Source of the DNA: Juglans regia
Taxonomy: Eukaryota; Streptophyta; Magnoliopsida; Fagales; Juglandaceae
Direction of reading: 5' to 3'
Length of the DNA: 64,000 nucleotides
Assembly: GCF_001411555.2 (NCBI RefSeq)
Contig: NC_049907.1
Location: forward strand, 32,253,734 to 32,317,733
Below, piece by piece: positions 34,776 through 44,673 of the stretch; the first letter of the stretch is position 1, and the number at the start of each line of letters is the position of its first letter. A model generated the notes under the pieces. It was not told the DNA's origin, made no database searches, and worked only from the letters and a program-made list of their open reading frames with translations. Made by a program: the position numbers and the translations under genes.

Positions 34776-37700
34776 AAAAGTGGCAAAAATAAGAGGTCCT
34801 CTGATTGTCCCGGGTATGGGGCATACAGACCATAAGGTCAAGGTATTACCATAGGATTTCCCGCGATTGAAAAAATCCAACCTCATAACTTTGCCACTTT
34901 GTACTCAATTGATAATTTACAATGCAATGGCAAGGTGGTAAAAATAAGAGGTGCTCAGATAGGTCTGAGGATGGGGCATACATACTATTAGGTCATGGTA
35001 TATTACGATGGTAAGCCCGCTATTGATAAATTCCAACCTCAAAACCTTGCCACTTTACACTCAATTGGTTCTTTATTAAGTATGGGAAACTGGTAAAAAT
35101 AAGAGGAGTTTTGATTGGCCCGAGGATGGGGCATACATACCATAAGGTCGTGGTATTACGATGGGAAGCCCTCAATTGGTTCTCTACTAAGCAAGGGCAA
35201 AGTTGTAAAAATATGTGTTGCTCCAATTGGTCTTGGGATGGGGCATACAAACCTTATGGTCAGGGTATTACCATGGGAAGCCCATGATTCAAAAACTCCA
35301 GCCTCATAACTTTGCCACTTTGCACTTAATTGATTCTCTACTAAGCAAGGTCAAAGTGGTAAAAATAAGAAGTGTTCCGATTGGCCTGGGCATAGGTTAT
35401 ACATACCATAAGGTCCTGGTATTACCATCGGAAGCCCGCAATTGAAAAACTCCAACCCCATAACTTTCCGACTTTGCACTCAATTGGTTCTCTACTAAGC
35501 AAGGGCAAAGTGCTAAAAATAATTGGTGCACCGATTGACCAGGGATGGGGCATACATATCATAAGTTCATGGTATTACCATGGGAAGCCCGCGATTGAAA
35601 AAATTCAACCTCATAACTTTGCCACTTTAAACTCAAATGGTTCTCTAATAAGCAAGGGCAATCTGGTAAAAATAAGATGTGCTCCGATTAGCGTGAGGAT
35701 GGGGCATACTTACCATAAGTCATGGTATTATGACCGGAATCCCATGATTTAAAAACTCCAACCTCATAACTTTGCCACTTTCCAATCTATTGGTTCTCTA
35801 CAAAGTAAGGCCAAAGTGGTAAAGATAAGAGTTTCTCTAATTGGTCTTGGGATGGGCCATACATACCATAAGGTCATGGTATTACAATGGGAAGCCCGCG
35901 ATTGAAAAACTCCAGCCTCATAACTTTGCCACTTTGCGCTTAATTGATTCTCTACTAAACAAGGGCAAAGTGGTAAAAATAAGAAGTGCTCTGATTGGCC
36001 TGGGGATGGAGAATACATACCATAAGGTCAAGGAATCACCTTTTGAAGCCCGCGATTGAAAAGCTCCAACTCCATAACTTTCCGACTTTGCACTCAATTG
36101 GTTCTCTACTAAGCAAGGTCAAAGTGGTAAAAATAATTGGTGCTCCGATTGACCTGGGATGGGGCATACATAAGTTCATGCTATTACCATGGGAAGCCCA
36201 CAATTGAACAAGTCCAACCTCATAACTTTGCTACTTTAAACGCAATTGGTTCTCTACTATGCAACAGCAATATGGTGAAAATAATAGGTGCTCTGATTAG
36301 CACAAGGAAAGGGCATACATACTAGAAGGTCATGGTATTATGATCGGAATCCCGCGATTGAAAAGTTCCAACCTCATAACTTTACCACTTTCCACTCAAT
36401 TGGTTCTCTACTAAGCAAGGGCAAAGTGGTAAGAATAAGAGTTTCTCTAATTGGTCTTGGGATGAGCCATACATACCATAAGGTCATGGTATTACAATGG
36501 GAAGCTCGCGATTGAAAAGCTCCAACCTCATAACATTGCCACTTTGCTCTCAATCGGTTCTCTACTAAGTAAAGGCAAATTGGTAAAAATTAGTGGTGCA
36601 TCGATTGGCCCGAGGATGGGGCATACATATCATAAGGTGATGCTATTCCAATGGGAAGCCGGCGATTGAAAAACTCCAAACTCATAACTTTCCAACTTTG
36701 CGCTTAATTGGTTCTCTACTTAGCAAGGGCAAACTGCTAAAAATAAGAGGTGTTTCAATTGGCCCGGGAATGGGGCATACATATCATAAGGTCATGGTAT
36801 TACCATTGGAAGCCCCGCGATTGCAAAACTCCAACCTCTTAACTTTGCCACTTTGCAGTCAATTAGTTCTCTACTAACCAAGGCCAAGGTGGTAAAAGTA
36901 AGAGGCATTCCAATTGGCTCGAGGATAGGGCATAGAAACCATAAGGTCATGGTATTACCATGGGAAGCCTGCGATTGAAAAAAGTGAACCTCATAGTTTT
37001 TCCACTTTGCACTCAATTGGTTCAATACTAAGCAAGAGCAAAGTGGTAAAAATAAGTGGTGCTGCTATTGGCCTGGGGATGGAGCATACATACCATAGGG
37101 TCATGATATTACCATGGGAAGCCCGCGATTGAAAAATTCCAACCTCATAACTTTGCCAATTTGCACTCAATTGGTCCCCGACTAAGCAAGGGCAAACTAG
37201 TAAAAATAGAGGGTGCTCCGATTGGCTCGGGGATAGGGCATAGAAACCATAAGGTCATGGTATTACCATTGGAAGCCTTCAATTGAAAAAATCCAACCTC
37301 ATAACTTTGCCACTTTGCACTCAATTGGTTCACAACTAAGCAAGGGTAATGTGGTAAAAATAACTGGCGCTCTTTATGGCCCGAGGATGGGGCATACATA
37401 CCATAATGTCATTGTATTACCATGGGAAAGCCCACGATTGAAACAGTCCAACCTCCTAACTTTACCAATTTGAAGTCAATTGGTTCTCTACTAAGCAGGG
37501 GCAAACTGGTAAAAATAAGAGATGCTTCGATTGGCCCAGGTATGGAGCATACATATCATAAGGTCATGGTATTACCATGAGAAGCCCCACGATTGAAAAA
37601 ATCCAACCACATAACTTTGTCACTTTACACTCAATTGGTTCTCTACTAAGCAAGGACAAAGTTGTAAAAATAAGTGATGCTCCGATTGGCCTATGGATGA

Positions 37701-38635
37701 GGCATACATACCATAAGTTCATGGTATTATCGTGTGAAGCCCGCTATTGAAAAATTCCAACTTCATATCTTTGCCCCTTTAAAATTAATTGGTTCTCTAC
37801 TAAGCAAGGGCGAACTGAGAAAAAATAAGAGGAGCTCTGATTGGCCCGAGAATGGGGCATACATACAAGGAGGTCATGGTATTACGATGGGAATCCCGTG
37901 ATTGAAAAACTCGAACCTCATTACTTTGTCACTTTACATTCAATTGGTTCTCTACTAATCAAGGGCAAACTGTTAAAAATAGGAGTTGCTCCGATTGGTC
38001 TTGGATTGGGAATACATACCATAAGATCATGGTATTACAATGGGAAGCCCGCGATTGAAAAAGTCCAACCTCATAACTTTGCTACTTTGCACTCAATTAG
38101 TTCTCTACTAAGTAAGGGCAAAGTGGTAAAAATAAGTGGTGCTCTGATTGGCTCTGTGATGGGGCATACATAGCATAAGGTCATGCTATTACAATGGGAA
38201 GCCTGTGATTGAAGAACTCCAACCTCATAACTTTGCCACTTTGAGCTCAATTGATTCTCCACTAAGCAAGGGCAAACTGGTAAAAATAAGAGGTGCTCCA
38301 ATTGGCCCAGATATGGGGCGTACATAGCGTAAGGTCATGGTATTATCATTGGAAGCCCCGCGATTGAAAAATTCCAACCTCATAACTTTGCCACTTTGCA
38401 CTCAATTGGTTCTCTACTAAGTAAGGGCAAAGTGGTAAAAATAAGTGGTGCTCTGATTGGCCCGGGTATGCGGCATACATAGCATAAGGTCATGGTATTA
38501 CCATGGGATGCCCCACGATTGAAAAACTCAAACCTCATAACTTTGCCACTTTGCACTCAATTGGTTCTCTACTAAGTAAGGGCAAAGTGGTAAAACTAAG
38601 TGGTGCTCCGATTGGCCTGAGGAATACATAATGTA
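34776..38635 (+). repeat. Satellite array, main block (about 154-bp monomers)
   Basis: About 25 head-to-tail monomers of 153-156 bp in one orientation. Some monomers share extra variants, such as 'tctctaattggtcttgg' at 35830 and 36445, which suggests higher-order duplication. Long open frames on both strands arise from the repeat. It ends within a monomer, at about 38635, against the chromodomain remnant of element F. Confidence 0.9.
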
Positions 38636-38639
38636 TTTC

Positions 38640-38921
38640 ACATGTCAACCTTAAAAGAAGAGCTTCATAGAAAGACGGCCAGTGATAATGGTGCCCGGCA
38701 AGATTCGACTTCCACACAATTTGTTGTATGAAGAATGGCCAGTGCAGATTGTAGATTGCAAGAAGCAAGAGTTTTGGAATCGAAAGATACCTCTAGTGAA
38801 AGTGCCCTGGAATAACCCAAATTTTGAGGAAGCAACTTGGGAACGGGAGGATTCACTGAGAAGTGAATACCCTCTCATTTGTTTGTATCTTAGAATCCGA
38901 AAACTTGTGATCTATGCATGA
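38640..38921 (+). pseudogene. Chromodomain end of the pol of element F (remnant)
   Basis: The frame from 38682 reads LPHNLLYEEWPVQIVD..., then IPLVKVPWNNPNFEEATWER and EDSLRSEYP. This is the chromodomain-type C-terminus of Tekay chromoviruses, which in the family reads histone marks and directs integration to heterochromatin. Everything upstream (gag to integrase) is missing, replaced by satellite at about 38635. Upstream of 38682 the frame has stops. Confidence 0.85.
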
Positions 38922-38936
38922 AATTGTTTGAAATAT

Positions 38937-39461
38937 ATGAATGTTCTATTTTGTGTGAAATTTATCTGTTATATGATTGTTAGTCTAAGCGTGGTAACCC
39001 TGTTTACACCTACCATACCCTTGAAACAGGGAATGGCACGATTTAGAAGGACCCCACGTATGTTTGTGTTTTTAGTGGCACAATTGAGAGAACGTAGAGA
39101 ACATTGTCTTAGAGATCGGCTCAGGAGAAGGCAACAGTTGATGGCAGCACAATCAAGACAGATCGAGAAATTTGAGTATCATCATACTTATGTGATGGAT
39201 GCGGATTCTCGAGGAAATCTTTATCTTCAATGAGCTTTACCACATGAGGAATGGCAACCTTGGTGCAGCTGGAAGGAAGTGGAAAGGAGATATCAACGCA
39301 ATTTTAATCTAGAAGCAAAATCGAGTCTCGCAGCTGAAGAAAGCGCGAATAGGTTTATGCCTTGTGAGACATCGGATATGTCTACGGATCATATTTGTTT
39401 CCGTGAAGAAGGTCAACCTATCGAGGACACGGAGCTCGAGATAAAGCATAGATTGAATTAG
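38937..39461 (+). pseudogene. Extra open region between pol and the 3' LTR of element F
   Basis: Same frame as the chromodomain, after its stop at 38919. From the ATG at 38937 a hydrophobic start (NVLFCVKFICYMIVSLSVV) precedes a basic, Arg-rich stretch (QLRERREHCLRDRLRRRQQL). A single TGA at 39231 is followed by more open frame to 39461 (WCSWKEVERRYQRNFN...). I do not recognise it. It could be an accessory ORF or non-coding 3' region open by chance. Confidence 0.4.
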
Positions 39462-39681
39462 ATGCGAGTGGAGTGAATATGTATTTCGACTTCGATCTAG
39501 ATGCAATATTTTACTTTTCGCAGGATTCAGTAACAAAAGAGGCAAATGAAGTACCTCCATTATCATCATCATCTGAAAAGTCTATGGTCGCAAATAGAAG
39601 AGGTAGTAGCCCCGATATTTCTTATTACGAATGCTTTGATTGATGGCTACGGTGCCGATTTCAAGGATGAAATCTTTTTCT

Positions 39682-39696
39682 AAGGAGGGGAGAACG
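39682..39696 (+). other. Polypurine tract of element F
   Basis: AAGGAGGGGAGAACG lies directly before the LTR start TGATAACCCG, the standard arrangement at a retrotransposon 3' end. Confidence 0.85.
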
Positions 39697-40699
39697 TGAT
39701 AACCCGAACTTGACTAAGCATGGTTCATAGATTTAATTCTTAGTTGCCATAGTATTTTAAGGGCCTTAGAATCTTTGATTTAGCAATTTGAGCCCAAGAA
39801 AGGAGTAACCCTAGAATGCCTTGTATAATTTTGGCCCTATTTAGAAACCCAAGCCCAATGGCCCTAACCTAAGCCCATGACCCAAACCGTAGTCACTAGT
39901 GCCATGTGTCATACATGTGTTACACTATGAATCTAGTTTGGATAGTGGACTAAGGGTAGAGAGAGAAGTGAAGGGAAACCAAGAGGTGGCTTGCACGCCT
40001 ACTCTAGAGGAATTGCCACTTGTCAAGCACACTAGAAGCCTTCTAGAAGAATCAAGGGACAAAATGGACCTAGGCAGACTAAAGGATTTTTTGGCTAACC
40101 CTTTCCCACATGCCTAGACCCATTGTTTTGGCCCAGTTTCGAGTTCCAAGGTAGATATTCTTGGAAATGGGAGCCTAGGGAAGATAAATGTGGATTTTCT
40201 AGGAGATTTGCATGGGAAACCGAAGCGACCCAAGAGATTTTGAAATTTGTCAGATTTTGCCAAGTGTCAACCATGTAATAAGTATCTAGAAGAATAGATG
40301 AAGAGACATTTACATCAAAGGATTAATATACCCTTAGGATTTCGGCCACTACACTCCCAAGCACCTTTTCACTTGCCACTTGTCACTCATGCCAAAAGTT
40401 ATTTGTTGGGAAAAGGAAGAGGCATGATATGGTTTACAAAAGTACCCTTGAGTGAAATATTCACTTGTTTAAGAAAAATGAAGGGCATAAAGGGAAAATG
40501 AGGGTTTCGGCCAAGGGAGAGGAAGTCCTACATGCCACCCATGCATGTCCCTTCCCAATGCAATCCAAAGTGAGATTCTAAGAGTCTTTTCTGCAAAAGA
40601 AAAAGAGGAGGAAGAAATACTTGTCACTTGTCACTCATGCAAGGGTTTTGGAGGCAACCAAAGGGGAAAGTGAGGAGACCACTATAAAAAGAAGGGAGT
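39697..40699 (+). repeat. 3' LTR of element F, left part
   Basis: Starts TGATAACCCGAAC right after the polypurine tract. It is split at GGAGT (40695-40699) by element E, 5 bp after the TATA region, and resumes at 55836. With both parts joined the LTR would be about 3.39 kb. No gene. Confidence 0.88.
40683..40690 (+). promoter_or_regulatory. TATA box of LTR F
   Basis: TATAAAAA lies about 1 kb into the LTR. Element E inserted 10 bp downstream, cutting the promoter from its transcribed part. Confidence 0.6.
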
Positions 40700-41522
40700 T
40701 GATATGAACCCGGGGGAAAAGAATCCCTTGAACCCACAATCAATTTGAAAACTTCCCAAGAAAGCCAAATTCAAGTCAACGGATGGAGAACATAAACCCA
40801 ATGAGAACTTGTTTCAAGAACCTAGATTATATTAAAATCTAGACTCGTTGAAGAACCCGTCTCAAGAACCCAGATTACAAAGGAGAAACGCCACAAAGGT
40901 TGTGATTTACCTTTGATAAGTTCAAGAGTTCAATCAAGAACAAGAGGAGAAAACTCAACTCACAAATAAAATTCAATATTGTCTAATCTGTCAAATGAGG
41001 CTACAAAGAGTTTTTAAACCCAAACCTAATCAAAACCCTAGCCAAAATAAAGCCCCTTTTACCCGAAATTACCCTTGATGAACAGTACCGGCTACAGTAC
41101 ACGCGGCTACAGTAACCCCTACAATAAATTGATGAAACCCTAGTTCCTAAAATGTAACTTTCCAAATAAGCCCTTGGCCAAAATACAAGGCCTTCCCAAA
41201 AACATAGTTCATAAGAAATAAGACATGTGAGCCAAGCATCTTCAAACCCACTTATTCTAAACTAATAAAATAAATCATTTAACCAAATTGGAAGCCTCCA
41301 ATAACAATAGGCCGTATCTCTAAGTCATGTCTTCCACAGCTTGAATCAAGTGGATCAAAACTTGTTCTTCTTCTTTCAGACCCATCTTGAGTGTTGGGCT
41401 CTTGCTGGCTTCATCCCAAGTGGATTGCTCCAATCCTTGCATTGCTTCCTTGATCTTCTTGGCGCTTGATCTTGTAATTGGCCCATCTGGAACTTGCAAA
41501 GGATCTTTAAGTGTAGGCCCAC
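40700..41522 (-). repeat. 3' LTR of element E (start missing)
   Basis: Its outer end, TGATATGAACCCG on the plus strand, lies next to the TSD. On the minus strand the LTR's first bases are gone and RNase H coding joins it at about 41522. The minus frame 41526-41320 encodes the CR-type tail (DPLQVPDGPITRSSAKKIKE), which in this clade is coded inside the LTR. It matches the 5' LTR at 54993-55830. Confidence 0.85.
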
Positions 41523-43077
41523 TCACTGAAGAAGGCTATGCGCCGCCTATCCTGCATCAAAATAGCTCCAATCCCAATTCCTGAGTCATCACATTCAATC
41601 TCAAAAGTTTTGTTAAAATCAGGTAATGCTAACACTGGTGCAGAGCACAACCTTTCTTTAATAGTGGCAAAAGCATTCTCTTGATTAGCCCCCTAATGAA
41701 ACCTAACATTCTTTTTAATTACCTCAGTGAGTGGTGCAGCAATGGTGCTGAAGTCTTTAACAAAACGCCGATAAAAGCTAGCTAAGCCATGAAAGCTTCT
41801 TACCTCAGTGATGCTTTTTGGCGTTGGCTACTCCTTGATGGCCTTGACTTTCTCTTCATCCACCTCAATACCCTTTGTACTAACAACATAACCAAGAAAA
41901 ATAACTTTTTCCATGCAAAAGGCACATTGCTTGAAATTAGCATACAACTTTTCACATCTCAACACATCAAACACATATCTCAAATGCTCAATATGTTCAT
42001 TTAAGTTCTTGCTGTACACTAAGATATCATCAAAGTACACAACCACAAACTTGCCTATGAATGCACGTAGGACATGGTTCATTAATCTCATGAAAGTACT
42101 GGGCGCATTTGTAAGTCCAAATGGCATAACCAACCATTCATAAAGCCCATACTTAGTCTTAAAAGCAGTTTTCCATTCATCACCATTTTTCATTCTAATT
42201 TGATGGTACCCACTTTTAAGATCAATTTTACTAAAAATACATGAGCCATGCAATTCATCAAGCATATCATCCAATCTAGGAATGGGATGGCGATACTTTA
42301 CCGTGATATTGTTGACCGCCCTGCAATCAATGCACATCCTCCACGTCCTATCCTTCTTTGGCACTAGTAGCACTGGTACTGCACAAGGGCTCATGCTCTC
42401 CCTCATGTACCCCTTGCTTATCAAATCCTCAACTTGCCTCTGAAGCTCCTTTGTCTCCTCTGGATTACTCCTATAGGCTGGTCGGTTTGGAATAGCAGCC
42501 CCGGGCACAAAATCAATCTGGTTCTCAATGCCTCTAATGGGTGGCAACTCATTTGGCATCTCCTCCGGGAATACATCCTCAAACACCTGCAACAAAGAAA
42601 CAGCCAAACTAGGAAGAGATTGGTTAGTTTCATCAAGAGTAAGATAAGACTCTTTATAGACAAGAAAAATCATAGGGCGATCTGCGAAGAAAGCCCTCTT
42701 AACCTCACTCTCTCTTGCATAGAAACTCACTTTTGCCTTTCATTTTCTCTCGGCAAACTCTCTTTCTTTTTTCTCTCGTGGCTCTACTCTTTTTTTTTTA
42801 CTCTCAGCCACCTCTCTACTTTCTTTTTCACTCTTTCTTTTATGCTCATTTTCACTCTCACTTTTTCTTTTTTGCTCAATTTCTTTTTCACTCTTTCTTT
42901 TTTTATCACTCTCATTTCACTCTTTCTCTTTTGAGCAACCTCACTTTTCAATTTCAGTTGGTCCTCATAGACCTGGCTTGGAGTTAAAGGAGCAAGCTTA
43001 ATTGTTTTGCCCTCCTTTTCAAAGCTATACATGTTCTTGAACCCATCATGTGTCACTCTCCTATCATACTGCCACGA
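41523..43077 (-). pseudogene. Linker, RT and RNase H start of element E
   Basis: On the minus strand from 43077: protease end (WQYD..VTHDGFKNMYSF), a Lys/Glu-rich linker with a frame change (about 42950-42750), then RT (42730-41828, 300 codons open) with [17 protein letters not shown] and [11 protein letters not shown] intact. After a stop at 41828 the frame continues through [16 protein letters not shown] to the first RNase H block ([15 protein letters not shown]) and FFSE at about 41525, where it meets the LTR. RNase H is therefore truncated and the integrase absent. Confidence 0.88.
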
Positions 43078-43082
43078 CCTCC

Positions 43083-43120
43083 TGATATGAACCCGCGGGA
43101 AAGGAATTCCCTTGAACCCA
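43083..43120 (-). repeat. 3' LTR of element D, outer 38 bp
   Basis: TGATATGAACCCG.. up to ACCCA, the TSD of element C. The rest of this LTR is at 48053-48822. Confidence 0.9.
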
Positions 43121-43842
43121 TGATGGGAACCAAGGTGGGCCTAATCTTAAAGATATGTTGCAAGTTCCAGATGAGCCGAATACAAGTTCAAGGGCTTAAA
43201 TGATGAAGATTATGCTTTAATTCATTTCAAAAGCTATGGAAAGGGCAACAACATGACTTATAGGCTTTGCACACTTGAAGGCTTTCAACTTATTTAAATA
43301 ATTTCAAGGACCTATTTTATTTGCTTAGAATAATTGGGTTTATGCCTATGTAAGGGCATGTTTGGAAAGTTATTATTTTTTTGAACTAGGGTTAGGGTTA
43401 CTGTAGCCTAGTACTATAGCGACATACTGTAGCCGTGGCACTGTTCACTCAGGGGTATTTTTGGAAGATGGGGTTTTATTTTATCTAGGGTTTTAATTAG
43501 GTTTTGGTTTAAATACTCTTTGTAGCCTCATTTTCAGAAGTTTATGAAGTTTATGAAATTTGATGAATTTATTCATTGTGAGTTGAGTTTATCTCCTCTT
43601 GTTCTTAATTGAACTTTTGAACTTATCAAAGGTAAATCACAACCTTTGTGGCGTTCCTCCTTTGTAATCTGGGTTCTTGAGATGTGTTCTTCAACGGGTC
43701 TAGATTTTAATATAATCTAGGTTCTTGAAACGAGTTCTCATCGGGTCTAGGTTCTCCATCCATAGACTTGATTTTGGCTTTCTTGGGGAGTTTTCAAATT
43801 GATTGTGGGTTCAAGGGAATTCATTCCCACGGGTTCATATCA
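43121..43842 (+). repeat. 5' LTR of element C
   Basis: From TGATGGGAACC to CGGGTTCATATCA. Contains the 'gtttaaatactctttg' TATA-like block at about 43510. Confidence 0.93.
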
Positions 43843-43844
43843 TT

Positions 43845-43857
43845 TGGTATTCAGAGC
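43845..43857 (+). other. Primer binding site of element C
   Basis: TGGTATTCAGAGC, two bases after the LTR: the initiator tRNA-Met site with one extra T. Confidence 0.82.
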
Positions 43858-44673
43858 AAGGTTTCCAATCAGGTCTGATTCTATCTTTTAATTCTAGCAT
43901 CCTTAAATTTAATTCTAGGGCTTCACTGTTCTAGGGTTGCCAAAAAAAAAGAAACAAAAAGTAGGCTGCCGAAATTCATAGGGTTTTGGGTTTGGCTGAA
44001 ATTTGCATCACCTAGGGTTTCAAAATTCTAGGGTTTCCTGCATCTCTAAGTTTGTCAATTGCTTGGAGTGTCGTTCCATTGATTCTCTTCTACTTCATTG
44101 TCCATGCTTGTGTGTTTGAATTCAATTGCTTGGTTTTCACCATTGAATATTTCTGTTTGTGGTTGAATTAGAGAAAAGAAAAGAAAAGAAAAGAAAATTC
44201 GAAAAAAAAAAAAAAAAAACAGTAAGAAGAAGAAGAAGAAAAGAGAAGGTAGCATATTCAAAGTTGCTACATAGTTACAATAAAGAGAAAGAAAGTATTT
44301 GTTGATTGAGCTTTTATCATCATAGGAGCTGAATGCATATTTCTTGTTGGTATCATGTTTTATAATTACTCTTTCCCTCGTATAAATTCCTTGAGTCTCG
44401 TGTCATTTTTATTCCTTCCGTGCTTCTCTTGTTCTTGTTTCTTGGTCCAAATTACTAGTTGGGATAAAACAAGGTTGCTTTGTCTTGATTGAGTTCAATT
44501 AGTTCTTATAGAACTTGAGTGGGAAAACTCTTGAGGTAAAAGGCAAGAGTGTATGAGACTATTATCGAGAAAAAGCCACCAAGAGTGAAACACGAGTAGA
44601 GTGTCATTATTCGAGTGTAAACACGTAAGGGTGTGTGAGGTTTTCCTCTAACATTCTTTTTGTGCAACATATT
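43858..44673 (+). other. 5' leader of element C
   Basis: Non-coding, with a purine microsatellite (agaaaagaaaag.., poly-A, then gaagaagaag) at 44170-44245. Short open frames here are low-complexity. Its position between primer site and gag is where packaging signals usually lie; none is proven. Confidence 0.65.

Noticed and set aside
34645..38325. Many 60-110 codon frames on both strands with repeated peptides such as 'KVVKIRGAPIGLG'
   Set aside because: They recur with the satellite monomer and are a consequence of its sequence, not genes.
28854..38635. CRISPR-like array
   Set aside because: Units of about 154 bp are contiguous and divergent with no unique spacers; this is satellite DNA in a plant genome.
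42434..42987. Plus-strand frames of 166 and 90 codons in element E
   Set aside because: Antisense of RT linker and Lys/Glu-rich coding; no domain.
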